Of a stretch of DNA of 19,664 bases, positions 7,414 through 16,942 are shown piece by piece (positions within the stretch are counted from its first letter, which is position 1; each line of letters opens with the position of its first letter). The translations under genes and the position numbers were made by a program. This stretch comes from PLA5 sp040901705 (lineage in GTDB: Bacteria; Planctomycetota; Planctomycetia; Pirellulales; PLA5): positions 1 to 19,664 of the forward strand of contig JBBDYI010000227.1 of the NCBI GenBank assembly GCA_040901705.1, in the 5' to 3' direction. Below the pieces are notes generated by a model. It ran no database searches. It was not told the DNA's origin and worked only from the letters and a program-made list of their open reading frames with translations.

Positions 7414-7824
7414 TTACCGCCCACCGGTAAACGCCAACTCCGACGCGGCATAGGTCGTGCCGTAGTTCTCGGCCAGCGCGGCGACTTGTCGCAGGCCAGC
7501 GGCGACCTGCTCCTCGGTAAGGTCCGCGAGCGGATGGAGATACGCCGACCAGAGATATCCGCCGGCGATGGCGTAGCGGGCGTCGAGCGTGCGGTCGAAA
7601 TTGGCGGCCAGCAGAACGCGGAACTCGCGCGGCCGCAGGTCTTCGCAAGAGGCCACGATGGACATGATCCTCATGCGGTCCTGGACTTCGTCGGTGACGA
7701 CTAACATCCGCCGCCCGGCAAACTCGACGAGCCACCGCCCCGGCCGAGCATCGATCATGCGACAGTTGTCTTCGAGCACTTCGCCAAGCTGTTCGTTGTC
7801 CATCAAGGCCACAGGGGCGAGCAT
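7414..7824 (-). CDS. YbjN-like protein (peptide-binding chaperone-like fold), hypothetical
   Basis: A 136-residue soluble protein. The start is set by a strong Shine-Dalgarno, GAGGAG (7832-7837), 7 nt before the ATG at 7822-7824 (complement); a further upstream reading is less likely. The sequence has an alpha/beta pattern with FAGRRMLVVTDE (35-46), QDRMRIMSIVAS (48-59), a central RVLLAANFDRTLDARYAI (69-86), LWSAYLHPL (91-99), and ends with NYGTTYAASELAFTGG. This pattern resembles the YbjN/type III secretion chaperone-like superfamily, which is common in planctomycetes as stand-alone proteins of unknown function. There is no secretion system in the window. It is 220 nt upstream of the sulfatase gene on the same strand, so co-transcription is possible but not required. 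Confidence 0.75.
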   Translation of the reverse strand: MLAPVALMDNEQLGEVLEDNCRMIDARPGRWLVEFAGRRMLVVTDEVQDRMRIMSIVASCEDLRPREFRVLLAANFDRTLDARYAIAGGYLWSAYLHPLADLTEEQVAAGLRQVAALAENYGTTYAASELAFTGGR

Positions 7825-8082
7825 GCGACGGCTCCTCAATTGCGAGGCGGTTCCTCGGCGCACACCCTCTGCCCATGCTGCGCCGCGGCGCGACGAGCGA
7901 AGTGAAGACGGTATGCGTGTGGACGGTGATACCCTAACTGCTTCAGTTCTGTCATTGTGGCCAGCGATTGCAGCGAGGGCAAGGAAATTGCGCGGCGGGA
8001 ATCGAGAGGCACCGCGAGATTTCGCGTAGGCGAGTTTCGCGAAGTTACCCTTCGGGAAGCAGTTCGAAAAGCAGCCCGAAAC

Positions 8083-9168
8083 CTAATTGCCGATCCGATC
8101 CGGCGCCAGGGCGACGAGCGACCGTTTACTGGCCGACTTGGGCCCGGCCGACATCCGCCGCAACTGTCCGCAGGCGGCGTTGATCTTGTCGCCTTTGCGG
8201 AAGCGGACGTTGACGTTGATGCCCGCGCGGCGAAGGATCGTGCAGAACGTACTGATGGCCGCCGGCGCCGGCGTGCGATAGGGCAGTCCACTCACCGGGT
8301 TGTATGGAATCACGTTGAGCATCGCCGTGCGATCGACGAGCAGTTCGGCCAGTCGCTTGGCGTGATCGGCCCGATCGTTGAGTCCGCCGAGCAGCACGTA
8401 TTCGAACGTCAGCCGCCGGCCAGACGTTTCAAAGTAACGATCGGCTTCGGCCAGCACGTCGTCGAGCTTGATCTGCTCGGCGACCGGCACCAGTTGCCGC
8501 CGCAGTTCGTCGTCGGGCGCGTGGAGCGACACGGCAAGTTGATAGTGCGTCGTGTGTTCGCTCAGCCGCCGCATTGCCGGGGGCAGGCCGACCGTGGAGA
8601 TCGTGATCCGCCGCGAACTAATGCCCAGGCCGTTCTTGGCCGATGCTTCGTCGAGCGCGGCGAGCAGGTTCGGCAGATTGGCCAGCGGTTCGCCCATGCC
8701 CATCACGACGACGTGGCTCAGCCGTTCGCCCTCGGGCAGCAGGCGGTCGAGCCGCAGCATTTGTTCGACAATTTCTCCAGCCGTTAGATTGCGCACGACG
8801 CCGTCGAGGCCGCTGGCGCAGAACACGCAGCCCATGCCGCAACCGACTTGCGTGCTGATGCAGATGCTGCGGCGGATGCCGTCGCGGAGCAGGACACACT
8901 CGACCTGCTGACCATCGGCGAGCGAGAGGAGCAGCTTTTCGGTTCCGTCGGCGGCCCGCGTGTGGTTGGCGATCTCAGTGGTCCAAAACTGATACGAATC
9001 GGCCAATTCTCCGCGGAGCGGCTTGGATAAATCGCTCATGCCGGACCAATCGGCGGCGCGGCGTTCGAAAAGCCAGCGACGGACCTGCGCAGCCCGGTAG
9101 GCCGGCTGACCGTGCTCGGCCATCCACGTCTTGAGATCGGCGGCGGTGGGATCGAGTACGTGTTGCAT
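8083..9168 (-). CDS. rlmN: Dual-specificity 23S rRNA/tRNA adenine-C2 methyltransferase RlmN
   Basis: A 361-residue radical SAM enzyme that methylates C2 of A2503 in 23S rRNA and A37 of some tRNAs. The 4Fe-4S cluster motif CGMGCVFC supplies Cys110, Cys114 and Cys117. The SAM-binding GMGEPLAN segment and SRRITISTVG follow, then HAPDDELRRQLVP. The methyl-carrying cysteine near the C-terminus is Cys333 in KINAACGQLR, equivalent to Cys355 of E. coli. All key residues are present and length is normal. The ATG at 9166-9168 (complement) has no Shine-Dalgarno, but a good -10 box lies 6 nt upstream, which suggests a leaderless transcript. It is divergent from hisD. Confidence 0.96.
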   Translation of the reverse strand: MQHVLDPTAADLKTWMAEHGQPAYRAAQVRRWLFERRAADWSGMSDLSKPLRGELADSYQFWTTEIANHTRAADGTEKLLLSLADGQQVECVLLRDGIRRSICISTQVGCGMGCVFCASGLDGVVRNLTAGEIVEQMLRLDRLLPEGERLSHVVVMGMGEPLANLPNLLAALDEASAKNGLGISSRRITISTVGLPPAMRRLSEHTTHYQLAVSLHAPDDELRRQLVPVAEQIKLDDVLAEADRYFETSGRRLTFEYVLLGGLNDRADHAKRLAELLVDRTAMLNVIPYNPVSGLPYRTPAPAAISTFCTILRRAGINVNVRFRKGDKINAACGQLRRMSAGPKSASKRSLVALAPDRIGN

Positions 9169-9174
9169 GTGGCC

Positions 9175-9180
9175 ATTGTA
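9175..9180 (-). promoter_or_regulatory. -10 box TACAAT directly upstream of rlmN (leaderless start)
   Basis: On the minus strand TACAAT (5 of 6 to TATAAT) is followed by GGCCAC and then the rlmN ATG. Transcription starting 7 nt after the box would begin at the A of the start codon. No recognisable -35 box and no ribosome-binding site are seen, both compatible with a leaderless mRNA. Confidence 0.4.
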
Positions 9181-9279
9181 CGCCGACGGGCAAAGTAACG
9201 CGACCGCCACAAAGTCAGCAAGTAGCCGGTCGACAACTTGACCGCAAGCCGCATCGCAAGGTAGCGTGAACCCCTGCAT

Positions 9280-9310
9280 CCCAAATCCCGAGCCCCGAAC
9301 CCCGAGCCCC
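9280..9310 (-). promoter_or_regulatory. G-tract (possible G-quadruplex) between rlmN and hisD
   Basis: The plus strand carries five C runs (9280-9282, 9287-9289, 9293-9296, 9300-9303, 9307-9310) separated by 3-4 nt. The minus strand therefore has five G runs of 3-4 with short loops, which fits the standard G-quadruplex pattern. The tract ends two bases before the hisD start codon and partly repeats the unit CGAGCCC/CGAACCC. Confidence 0.5.
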
Positions 9311-9312
9311 TC

Positions 9313-10671
<1,359 letters not shown>

Positions 10672-10677
10672 GTCGCC

Positions 10678-12369
10678 ATGACGCGAAAATCGAAGCGTCC
10701 GTTCGTCGCCGCTAACCATTCTCTCGCGTTGGTCCTCGCCTGTGCGATTCACCTGCTCAGTGGTGCGCTAGCTCGCGCCGAGGACGATTTCTACGACGTC
10801 GTCATCTACGGCGGCAACGCGGCCGGCGTGGCGGCCGCCGTGCAGGCCGATCGGATGGGCAAATCGGTCGTTCTCATCGAACCGTCGCGGCATATCGGCG
10901 GGCTGACCAGCGGCGGGCTCGGCGCAACCGACATCGGCAACAAGTCGGCGATCGGCGGTATTTCTCGCGAGTTCTACCGTCGCGTCAAGCGGTATTACGA
11001 AGACGCCGCCGCGTGGAAGCAGCAGCGGCGAGACGATTATCGCAGCCCGCGGCAGGCGGCCGGCGAAGACACGATGTGGACGTTCGAGCCGCACGTGGCC
11101 GAAAAGATTCTTCGCAACATGCTCGCCGAAACGAAGGCGGTCGTCGTGTACGGCGAGCGGCTCGATCGCCGCAAGAACGGGCCGGGCGTCCTAAAGCATA
11201 ACGATGCCCGAATCGTTTACATCACGATGGAAAGCGGCCGCAAGTTTTCCGGCCGGCGGTATCTCGACTGCACCTACGAGGGCGATCTGATGGCCGCCGC
11301 CGGCGTGTCGTACACAGTCGGCCGCGAGGCGAATGCCACTTACGGCGAAACGCTCAACGGCGTGCAAACCGCCCACGCGAAAGAGCACCAATTGCAGCCG
11401 GGCATCGATCCGTATGTCCGGCCGGGCGACAAGGCGAGCGGCCTGCTTCCCGGCATCGATCCGAACGGCCCCGGCGAAGAGGGCGGCGCGGACCGTCGCG
11501 TGCAGGCGTATTGCTTGCGGATGTGCGTGACCGACGCGGCGGAAAACCGGCTGCCGTGGACGAAGCCGGCCGATTACGACCCGCTGCAGTACGAACTGCT
11601 GCTTCGCAACTTCGAGGCCGGCGAAACCCGCGCGCCCTGGTCGCCGACGATGATGCCGAACCGAAAGACCGACACGAACAACAACTACGGCTTTTCGACC
11701 GATTTTCTCGGCGCGAGCTACGGCTGGCCCGACGGCGATTACGCGACGCGACAGCGGCTGTATCGCGAGCACCTTTCCTATCAGCAGGGCCTGATGTGGA
11801 CGCTCTCCAACGACCCGCGCGTGCCGGAGAAAATCCGCCGCAAAGTGAGCCGCTGGGGACCGGCCAAGGACGAGTTCGCCGACAATGGCGGCTGGTCGCA
11901 CCAGCTTTACGTCCGCGAGGCGCGGCGCATGATCGGCCAATACGTGATGACGCAGCACGACTGCCAAGGCCGGCGGAAAGTGGAGGACTCGATCGGACTG
12001 GCGGCCTACACGATGGACTCGCACAACGTCCAGCGGCATCTCGACGCCAATGGCCACGTCCGCAACGAAGGCGACGTGCAGGTCGGCGGCTTCGGCCCGT
12101 ACCCTATCGCATATCGGTCGATCGTGCCGAAGCAGCGCGAGTGCGACAACCTGCTGGTGCCGGTCTGCATGTCGGCATCGCACATCGCCTACGGATCGAT
12201 CCGCATGGAACCGGTGTTCATGGTCCTCGGCCAATCGGCGGCCACAGCGGCCTGCCAATCGATCGACGCCGGCGCAGACGTGCAGGACGTCGACATGGCG
12301 GCGCTGCAGAAGCGGCTCCGCAATGACGGGCAAGTGCTCGAAGCCAGTCGCAAACGTGGCGGCGACTAA
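10678..12369 (+). CDS. Secreted FAD-dependent oxidoreductase (FAD_oxidored family)
   Basis: A 563-residue flavoprotein of unknown substrate. A signal peptide covers about residues 1-34 (basic start, hydrophobic LALVLACAIHLLSGA, cleavage near ARA-ED). The mature protein begins at once with a Rossmann FAD motif in a GxxxxG form (VVIYGGNAAGVAAAV, 41-55). Glu68 ends the second strand to bind the ribose, and HIGGLTSGG (72-80) follows. DRRVQAYCLRMCVTD in the middle and RSIVPKQRECDNLLVPVCMSASHIAYGSIRMEP near the C-terminus, with a final HAxxS/GxxR-type FAD contact, are typical of FAD_oxidored proteins, which are numerous in planctomycetes and often sit near sugar or sulfatase genes. The Shine-Dalgarno AGG overlaps the hisD stop codon. 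Export of a folded flavoprotein by the general pathway is unusual, but no twin-arginine motif is seen. Confidence 0.88.
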   Translation: MTRKSKRPFVAANHSLALVLACAIHLLSGALARAEDDFYDVVIYGGNAAGVAAAVQADRMGKSVVLIEPSRHIGGLTSGGLGATDIGNKSAIGGISREFYRRVKRYYEDAAAWKQQRRDDYRSPRQAAGEDTMWTFEPHVAEKILRNMLAETKAVVVYGERLDRRKNGPGVLKHNDARIVYITMESGRKFSGRRYLDCTYEGDLMAAAGVSYTVGREANATYGETLNGVQTAHAKEHQLQPGIDPYVRPGDKASGLLPGIDPNGPGEEGGADRRVQAYCLRMCVTDAAENRLPWTKPADYDPLQYELLLRNFEAGETRAPWSPTMMPNRKTDTNNNYGFSTDFLGASYGWPDGDYATRQRLYREHLSYQQGLMWTLSNDPRVPEKIRRKVSRWGPAKDEFADNGGWSHQLYVREARRMIGQYVMTQHDCQGRRKVEDSIGLAAYTMDSHNVQRHLDANGHVRNEGDVQVGGFGPYPIAYRSIVPKQRECDNLLVPVCMSASHIAYGSIRMEPVFMVLGQSAATAACQSIDAGADVQDVDMAALQKRLRNDGQVLEASRKRGGD

Positions 12370-12482
12370 TTGGAGTCTTCTTGGCAATTCGCACTGCGCA
12401 GTAATCCTCGCGAAGCGACGGTTACCAGAGCGACCCTCTGCCTAAAACGGGCGAGAACTTCTAACCAACTCGAAAACTCCGC

Positions 12483-12510
12483 TCAAGTTTCCCAGACGTT
12501 TGGCCGATCT
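12483..12510 (+). promoter_or_regulatory. Sigma-28 (FliA)-like promoter upstream of the FliN-like gene
   Basis: TCAAGTTT (12483-12490; 7 of 8 to TAAAGTTT) and GCCGATCT (12503-12510; 6 of 8 to GCCGATAA) are separated by 12 nt, one more than the enteric flagellar consensus. The start would leave about 115 nt before the ATG at 12633. The match and the flagellar nature of the next gene support each other. Confidence 0.45.
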
Positions 12511-12632
12511 GACGATCAGCGCTCGTTGCGCGCACCGACGGTCGTGCTGCGCTATGAGCAGTCGACGCGAAACCGTGTTCTATTGCCGCGCCGCCGCGTC
12601 ACGCACCTTGTTTTCCGCACCGCAAACGAAGC

Positions 12633-13517
12633 ATGTCCAAACTAACGCCCGACATCGCGACCGACGTGCTGGCGGCATGCCGCCAGAATGCCGGCGAAAT
12701 CGCCGAGGCGCTGTCCCGCGTTCTCGACGCGACGGCGACCGTCCAGGTGGGCGAAAACGCGACGTTCGAGCAGGACGCCGTTCCGGCCGATTGGAGCGGC
12801 TCCGGCCTGCTGATCGCGATGGTCGTCGAGGGCGAGTCGGCGGTCGCCATTCTCGGCGAAGGCTCTGGGCTGTTGCCGGAGTGGTACAAGAACCCCGACC
12901 CGACGGGCGAGAGTCGCTTGATGACGCTCGCCCAAGAGTTTGGCATGCTGCTTCTGCCCGAAGCGCTGATGCCGGACGACTCGAAGGCGGGCCGCGTGGC
13001 GAACATCAGCGAGTCGCTCGCTCGCGGAGCGGTCGCGTGGCCGCTGGCCTATGTGCCGGTCGAAGTGTCGATCGGCGATCGCAAGGGCGCGCTGTACGTG
13101 GCGTGGCCGATCGGCAAGACGGCGGACCTGTTCGACGCCGCAACGCCGCCGGATAGCGCGGACGACGCGCAATCCGCAGCCGCCGATGCGGAAACGGCGG
13201 AGAACGTCTCTTACGCACCGCAGTTCGACGGCGAGGATCCGTTCGGAAATCTCCCCAGCTATGCCCGCAGCTTGCTCCGCATCGATCTGTCGGTTCGCGT
13301 TGCGTTGGCGCACAAGCGGCAGCGGGCGGACGATATCATCGGACTGGGGCCGGGTCAGATCATTCAGTTCAACAAGTCGTGCGACGAGATGCTCGACCTG
13401 ATGGTCGGCCGTGAGCACGTCGCCAAAGGCGAAGCGGTCAAGGTCGGCGACAAGTTCGGCCTGCGGATCACGTCGATCGTGCTGCCGGAAGAGCGGTTTA
13501 GCAAGGTCGGCAGTTAG
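12633..13517 (+). CDS. FliN/SpoA-domain protein (flagellar motor switch-like)
   Basis: A 294-residue protein with a C-terminal SpoA domain at about 215-283: LSVRVALAHKRQRADDIIGLGPGQIIQF, then the GREHVAKGEAVKVGDKFGLRI segment. This is the pattern of FliN/FliY, which form the C-ring of the flagellar switch. The N-terminal half (about 1-165) is a separate domain with AMVVEGESAVAILGEGSGLLPEW and MTLAQEFGMLLLPE. It recalls the non-SpoA portion of FliY/FliM-like proteins, but I do not recognise it with certainty. An acidic, Ala-rich linker (about 166-200) joins the two. The ATG at 12633 has only a weak ribosome site. No other flagellar or secretion gene is in the window, so it is an orphan. It may be a motor component or a type III secretion C-ring homologue. 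Confidence 0.85.
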   Translation: MSKLTPDIATDVLAACRQNAGEIAEALSRVLDATATVQVGENATFEQDAVPADWSGSGLLIAMVVEGESAVAILGEGSGLLPEWYKNPDPTGESRLMTLAQEFGMLLLPEALMPDDSKAGRVANISESLARGAVAWPLAYVPVEVSIGDRKGALYVAWPIGKTADLFDAATPPDSADDAQSAAADAETAENVSYAPQFDGEDPFGNLPSYARSLLRIDLSVRVALAHKRQRADDIIGLGPGQIIQFNKSCDEMLDLMVGREHVAKGEAVKVGDKFGLRITSIVLPEERFSKVGS

Positions 13518-13938
13518 CGCCGTCCTGTGCCGTCTCCGAACCGACTCGGGGCCGGCGATCACACTTCGCAGCCGAACGATTCGAGCAGCACCAGGCGTTC
13601 GACCGCCGCCGCCACGGGGCGAGCAATTTGACCATCAGCGCAACAAAAATAGCCGCGTCCTCGCTTGTCGTCGCGAGGGCCAGCGACGCGGTGAGGGAAA
13701 GGCGAGTGAACATGGCGGGGTCTTCGAGGCTCGAAGTCGGGTGGTAAGTAGCGGTTAAGGTGTAGCGGAGTGTCGCACGGCCGTGCTACTTTATCTATCG
13801 CAGTCGGCGGCCGAACGCCGCCGGAAAAGGCCTTGTACGCTTGGCGGGAGTCGAGGACGACTTCGGGACCACGTTTGACTGTCGGAGCGCGGCGGTGGCG
13901 CTTCCGCACGCTAAAACCTCAACGTCGCGCATCATGCC
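13518..13938. other. 421-bp intergenic stretch, no convincing gene
   Basis: Contains a 12-bp palindrome GCACGGCCGTGC (about 13784) and a hairpin with stem CGGCGGC/GCCGCCG (13805-13811 and 13817-13823, loop CGAAC). On the minus strand two short overlapping readings run through 13559-13740, one with a signal-peptide-like start (MFTRLSLTASLALAT) and the other with a coding-like end (VAAAVERLVLLESFGCEV). They are in different frames, so together they could be a decayed gene. Neither has a ribosome site. Confidence 0.5.
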
Positions 13939-15204
13939 ATGCCTCTGAAGTTGCTGTTATCGGAAGTTCGCTATCGCCTCGGCGGTGCGCTGTTGACGTT
14001 GCTGGCGATCGCGGTTGCCGCGGGGTTGTTCGTTGCCGGCCCGACGTTGCTGGCCAGTTATGCTCGGCAGACGCGCGATGAGATCGCCGCCCACGAGGCG
14101 GCCACCAAGGCGGAGCTTGCCAAGCTCGACGACATAACGCGCGAGATCATGCTGCGGCTGAGTTTCAACGTGCGAATCGTCCATCGCGACACCGACGTGA
14201 CGAGCCTGCTGACCGATTACGCGGCGGTCGACATGCCGCAGGAGTATCTCGAGCGTTTGGCCCACTCGGCGAAAATCACCAAGCTCGCGCACCTGTCGGG
14301 CACGCTGATCCATCCGATCACGCTCGATAACCGCAAGCGGATGCTGATCGGATTCGCGCCCGAGGCCGAGCAGCCGCACGAAGCGGAGAAGAAACCGATC
14401 GTGCTGGAGATCGCGCCGGACTCGGTGATTCTGGGTCACGAAGCGGGCCGTGGCCGAAAGCCGGGCGAATCGGTCGGGTTGCTCGGCCGCGAATTCCGCG
14501 TCGCCAAGGTGCTCGACAAGCGCGATTCGCACGACGATTTGATGGTGGCGCTAGCGCTAGCGGATGCGCAGGAGATTCTCGGCAAGCAGGGACGCATCAA
14601 CGCGATTCTGGCGATCAGTTGCCGCTGCAAGACCAACGACCGGATTGGCGAGATCGCCGAACAGGTTGCCGAAGTGCTGCCGGACGTTCACGTGACCGAG
14701 TCGGGAACGCAGGCCGGTGTCCGCACGGCGCAGCGAGCCGCGGTCAAACGCATGCGGGACGATGAGACGGAGCGCCTGGCCGCGACGCGAGAGCAGGGCG
14801 AGCAGTCGCTGTCGACGCTCGTCGGGACGGTGACGCCGCTGGTGGTGCTCGTGACGGCAATCTGGATCGGCGTGCTGGCGTGGTCGAATGTCGCGGCCAG
14901 GCGGACGGAAATCGGGCTGTTGCGGGCGCTCGGCAAAGGCTCGGCGTGGATTGCCGGGCTGTTTTTGGGCAAGGCGGTGCTGTTGGGAATCCTTGGGGGC
15001 GCGATCGGCGCGGCCCTGGGCTGGTGGGGAGCCCACATCTGGGCACAAACGTATTACGCCGCGACCGCCGAGCAGATAGCCGCGCCGATGTATGTGATCG
15101 CCGCCGCGGTGGTGGGCGCTCCGGTCGTCGCGGCACTGGCCACCTATCTGCCGACGCTTGTGGCCATCATGCAAGATCCGGCCGTCGTGCTGCGGGAAGC
15201 TTAG
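13939..15204 (+). CDS. ABC transporter permease, FtsX/MacB type
   Basis: A 421-residue inner-membrane protein. One membrane helix near the N-terminus (about 15-38) is followed by a large extracytoplasmic domain (about 40-290, MacB-PCD-like) and three C-terminal helices (about 295-318, 335-362 and 372-400). VAARRTEIGLLRALGKG (318-334) is the conserved coupling-loop signature of FtsX-type permeases that contact the ATPase. A cytoplasmic C-terminus DPAVVLREA matches the common ending of the family (xPxxxLR). These permeases drive export or mechanotransmission rather than import. No ATPase subunit is adjacent, which is unusual, so the partner must be encoded elsewhere. No Shine-Dalgarno is visible; another ATG lies 5 nt upstream in a different frame. 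Confidence 0.88.
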   Translation: MPLKLLLSEVRYRLGGALLTLLAIAVAAGLFVAGPTLLASYARQTRDEIAAHEAATKAELAKLDDITREIMLRLSFNVRIVHRDTDVTSLLTDYAAVDMPQEYLERLAHSAKITKLAHLSGTLIHPITLDNRKRMLIGFAPEAEQPHEAEKKPIVLEIAPDSVILGHEAGRGRKPGESVGLLGREFRVAKVLDKRDSHDDLMVALALADAQEILGKQGRINAILAISCRCKTNDRIGEIAEQVAEVLPDVHVTESGTQAGVRTAQRAAVKRMRDDETERLAATREQGEQSLSTLVGTVTPLVVLVTAIWIGVLAWSNVAARRTEIGLLRALGKGSAWIAGLFLGKAVLLGILGGAIGAALGWWGAHIWAQTYYAATAEQIAAPMYVIAAAVVGAPVVAALATYLPTLVAIMQDPAVVLREA

Positions 15205-15247
15205 AATCCGTTTGTCAATTTGCCAAACATGGCCGGGCAAGCCAAAC

Positions 15248-15276
15248 GTGACGCCCTTCCCTGGGCGCGGTATGAT
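15248..15276 (+). promoter_or_regulatory. Putative promoter for the DUF1501 gene
   Basis: GTGACG (15248-15253; 4 of 6) and TATGAT (15271-15276; 5 of 6) are separated by 17 nt. The predicted start near 15283 places the two hairpins at 15288-15332 at the very 5' end of a leader of about 107 nt. Confidence 0.5.
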
Positions 15277-15287
15277 GACGGTCGCTT

Positions 15288-15336
15288 CGGCACCGCACGA
15301 CACTTGTCGGTGCCGCTCGACACTTGAGCGGCTTTT
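15288..15336 (+). promoter_or_regulatory. Two mutually exclusive hairpins, the second terminator-like
   Basis: Hairpin A has stem CGGCACCG/CGGTGCCG (15288-15295 and 15308-15315). Hairpin B has stem GCCGCTC/GAGCGGC (15312-15318 and 15326-15332), loop GACACTT, and is followed by TTTT (15333-15336). They share bases 15312-15315, so both cannot form fully at once. Hairpin B could be a weak intrinsic terminator, either for the permease transcript ending upstream or as an attenuator of the DUF1501 leader. Confidence 0.5.
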
Positions 15337-15389
15337 CGAACGCCGAAGTAGTTGGTTGGCGGTGCAATCTGGTTCTGCGGAGTGCGACG

Positions 15390-16919
15390 ATGAGCGATAC
15401 GCGACCGAATCCTGCACAACCGAAGTGTTCCGGAATCAGCCGGCGAACGTTTTTGGCCGACACCGGGATGGGGTTCACAGGGCTGGCGCTGGGGGCGATG
15501 CTGTTTCGCGATGGGACATGTCGCGCGGAAGGCGGCGACGCGGTTGCGCAAGCAGAGATCGCGATGGCGGAAGCCGGCCGTCACCAAATGCCCGACGGAA
15601 AGCCGCACTTTCCGGCCAAGGCCGACAGCGTGATCTGGATTTTTCTATGCGGCGGCGTGAGCCACGTGGAATCCTTCGATCCGAAGCCGATGCTCAACAA
15701 GTACGCGGGCAAGTCGGCGGACGAAACGCCGTATGCCGAATTCTTCGACCCCAAGCGGTTCAACCAAAAGCTCGTCGGCATCAACCCCGCGCACACGAAT
15801 CGCAAGCTGCTCATGGGCCTCAATACGGGCGTGAAGCGGTATGGCGAGTGCGGTCTGGCGGTCGGCGATTGGTTCGCCAACATCGGTTCGTGCGCCGACG
15901 ATCTAGCCGTGGTCCGTTCGCTTTGGACCTGTCACAACGATCACGGCACGCAGCTTACGTGGCACACCGGCCGGCATCCGCGTGAGGGTGAACTGCCGAC
16001 GATCGGCTCGTGGATCAGCTATGGCCTCGGTTCGATGAACGAGAACCTGCCCGAGTATGTCGTGCTCGGCACGCCCACTGGCGATTGCTGCGGCGGATCG
16101 TGGACGCACGGCGCGGGTTATCTCGGCCCGGAATACAGCGGCGTGAAACTCGACCTCGACAGTGCGGAACCGCTGCCGTTCGTCAAACCGGCGGGCGAAG
16201 GCGTACTGCCAGAAGAACAGGCGGCGGAATTCAGCTTGATAGGGCGATTGAATCGGCTGGCCGGCATCGAGTATCCGGACGATCCGAAGCTACGGGCGCG
16301 GATCAAATCGTATGAACTCGCATTCGGCATGCAGCGGGCAGTGCCGGAGGCGTTGGAACTCAATCGCGAAACGGCCGAGACGCAAAAGCTATACGGGCTG
16401 GATCGCGATGCGACGAAAGCGTTCGGCCGGCAGTGTCTGGTCGCGCGGCGAATGATCGAGCGGGGCGTGCGGTTCGTGCAGTTGTTTCACGGCGGCGGCG
16501 GCGGCGGTGCGTGGGACGCGCACGGCGGCATCAAGGCGAACCACACGACGCTGTCCGGCCAAGTCGATCTACCGATCGGCGGTTTGCTCAAGGATCTCAA
16601 GCGCCGCGGGATGCTGGAAAGGACGCTGGTGGTGTGGGGAACGGAGTTCGGCCGCACGCCAGGCGCGCAGGGTGACGGGCGAGATCATCACCCGCAAGGC
16701 TTTTGCGCGTGGTTGGCCGGCGGCGGAGTCAAGGGCGGCGTGACGAACGGAGCGACCGACGAACTTGGCTTCTACGGCGTCGAGAATCCACATTATGTAA
16801 CGGATATTCATGCGACGGTCATGAAACTGCTCGGCGTCAACGCGAGGCGACTGGAAATCCCCGGTCGGCGGCGGTTGGATATCGACTACGGAGCGCCGAT
16901 CGACGAGATCATCGCGTAG
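15390..16919 (+). CDS. DUF1501 family protein, twin-arginine exported
   Basis: A 509-residue protein of the alkaline-phosphatase-like superfamily. The ATG at 15390 is chosen because GGAG lies 8 nt upstream and the twin-arginine signal (SRRTFLA at 17-23, then hydrophobic GMGFTGLALGAMLF) follows at the right distance; a longer TTG-start reading begins inside a hairpin. DUF1501 features seen include IWIFLCGGVSHVESFDPKP, CHNDHGTQLTWHTG, the glycine-rich GGGGGGAWDAHGG, VVWGTEFGRTP and GRDHHPQGFCAWLAGGGVKGG, which carry the Asp and His residues expected to bind metal. In planctomycetes DUF1501 genes usually sit beside DUF1549/DUF1553 (PSCyt) genes; here there is none, so the copy is solitary. Periplasmic or extracellular location is inferred; the enzymatic activity is unknown. 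Confidence 0.95.
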   Translation: MSDTRPNPAQPKCSGISRRTFLADTGMGFTGLALGAMLFRDGTCRAEGGDAVAQAEIAMAEAGRHQMPDGKPHFPAKADSVIWIFLCGGVSHVESFDPKPMLNKYAGKSADETPYAEFFDPKRFNQKLVGINPAHTNRKLLMGLNTGVKRYGECGLAVGDWFANIGSCADDLAVVRSLWTCHNDHGTQLTWHTGRHPREGELPTIGSWISYGLGSMNENLPEYVVLGTPTGDCCGGSWTHGAGYLGPEYSGVKLDLDSAEPLPFVKPAGEGVLPEEQAAEFSLIGRLNRLAGIEYPDDPKLRARIKSYELAFGMQRAVPEALELNRETAETQKLYGLDRDATKAFGRQCLVARRMIERGVRFVQLFHGGGGGGAWDAHGGIKANHTTLSGQVDLPIGGLLKDLKRRGMLERTLVVWGTEFGRTPGAQGDGRDHHPQGFCAWLAGGGVKGGVTNGATDELGFYGVENPHYVTDIHATVMKLLGVNARRLEIPGRRRLDIDYGAPIDEIIA

Positions 16920-16942
16920 AGCAAAAAAGGGACGGGAATCGT

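Noticed and set aside
9169..9312. Replication origin at the divergent strand switch
   Set aside because: Divergence alone is weak evidence; no DnaA-box cluster, dnaA, dnaN or AT-rich unwinding region was seen.
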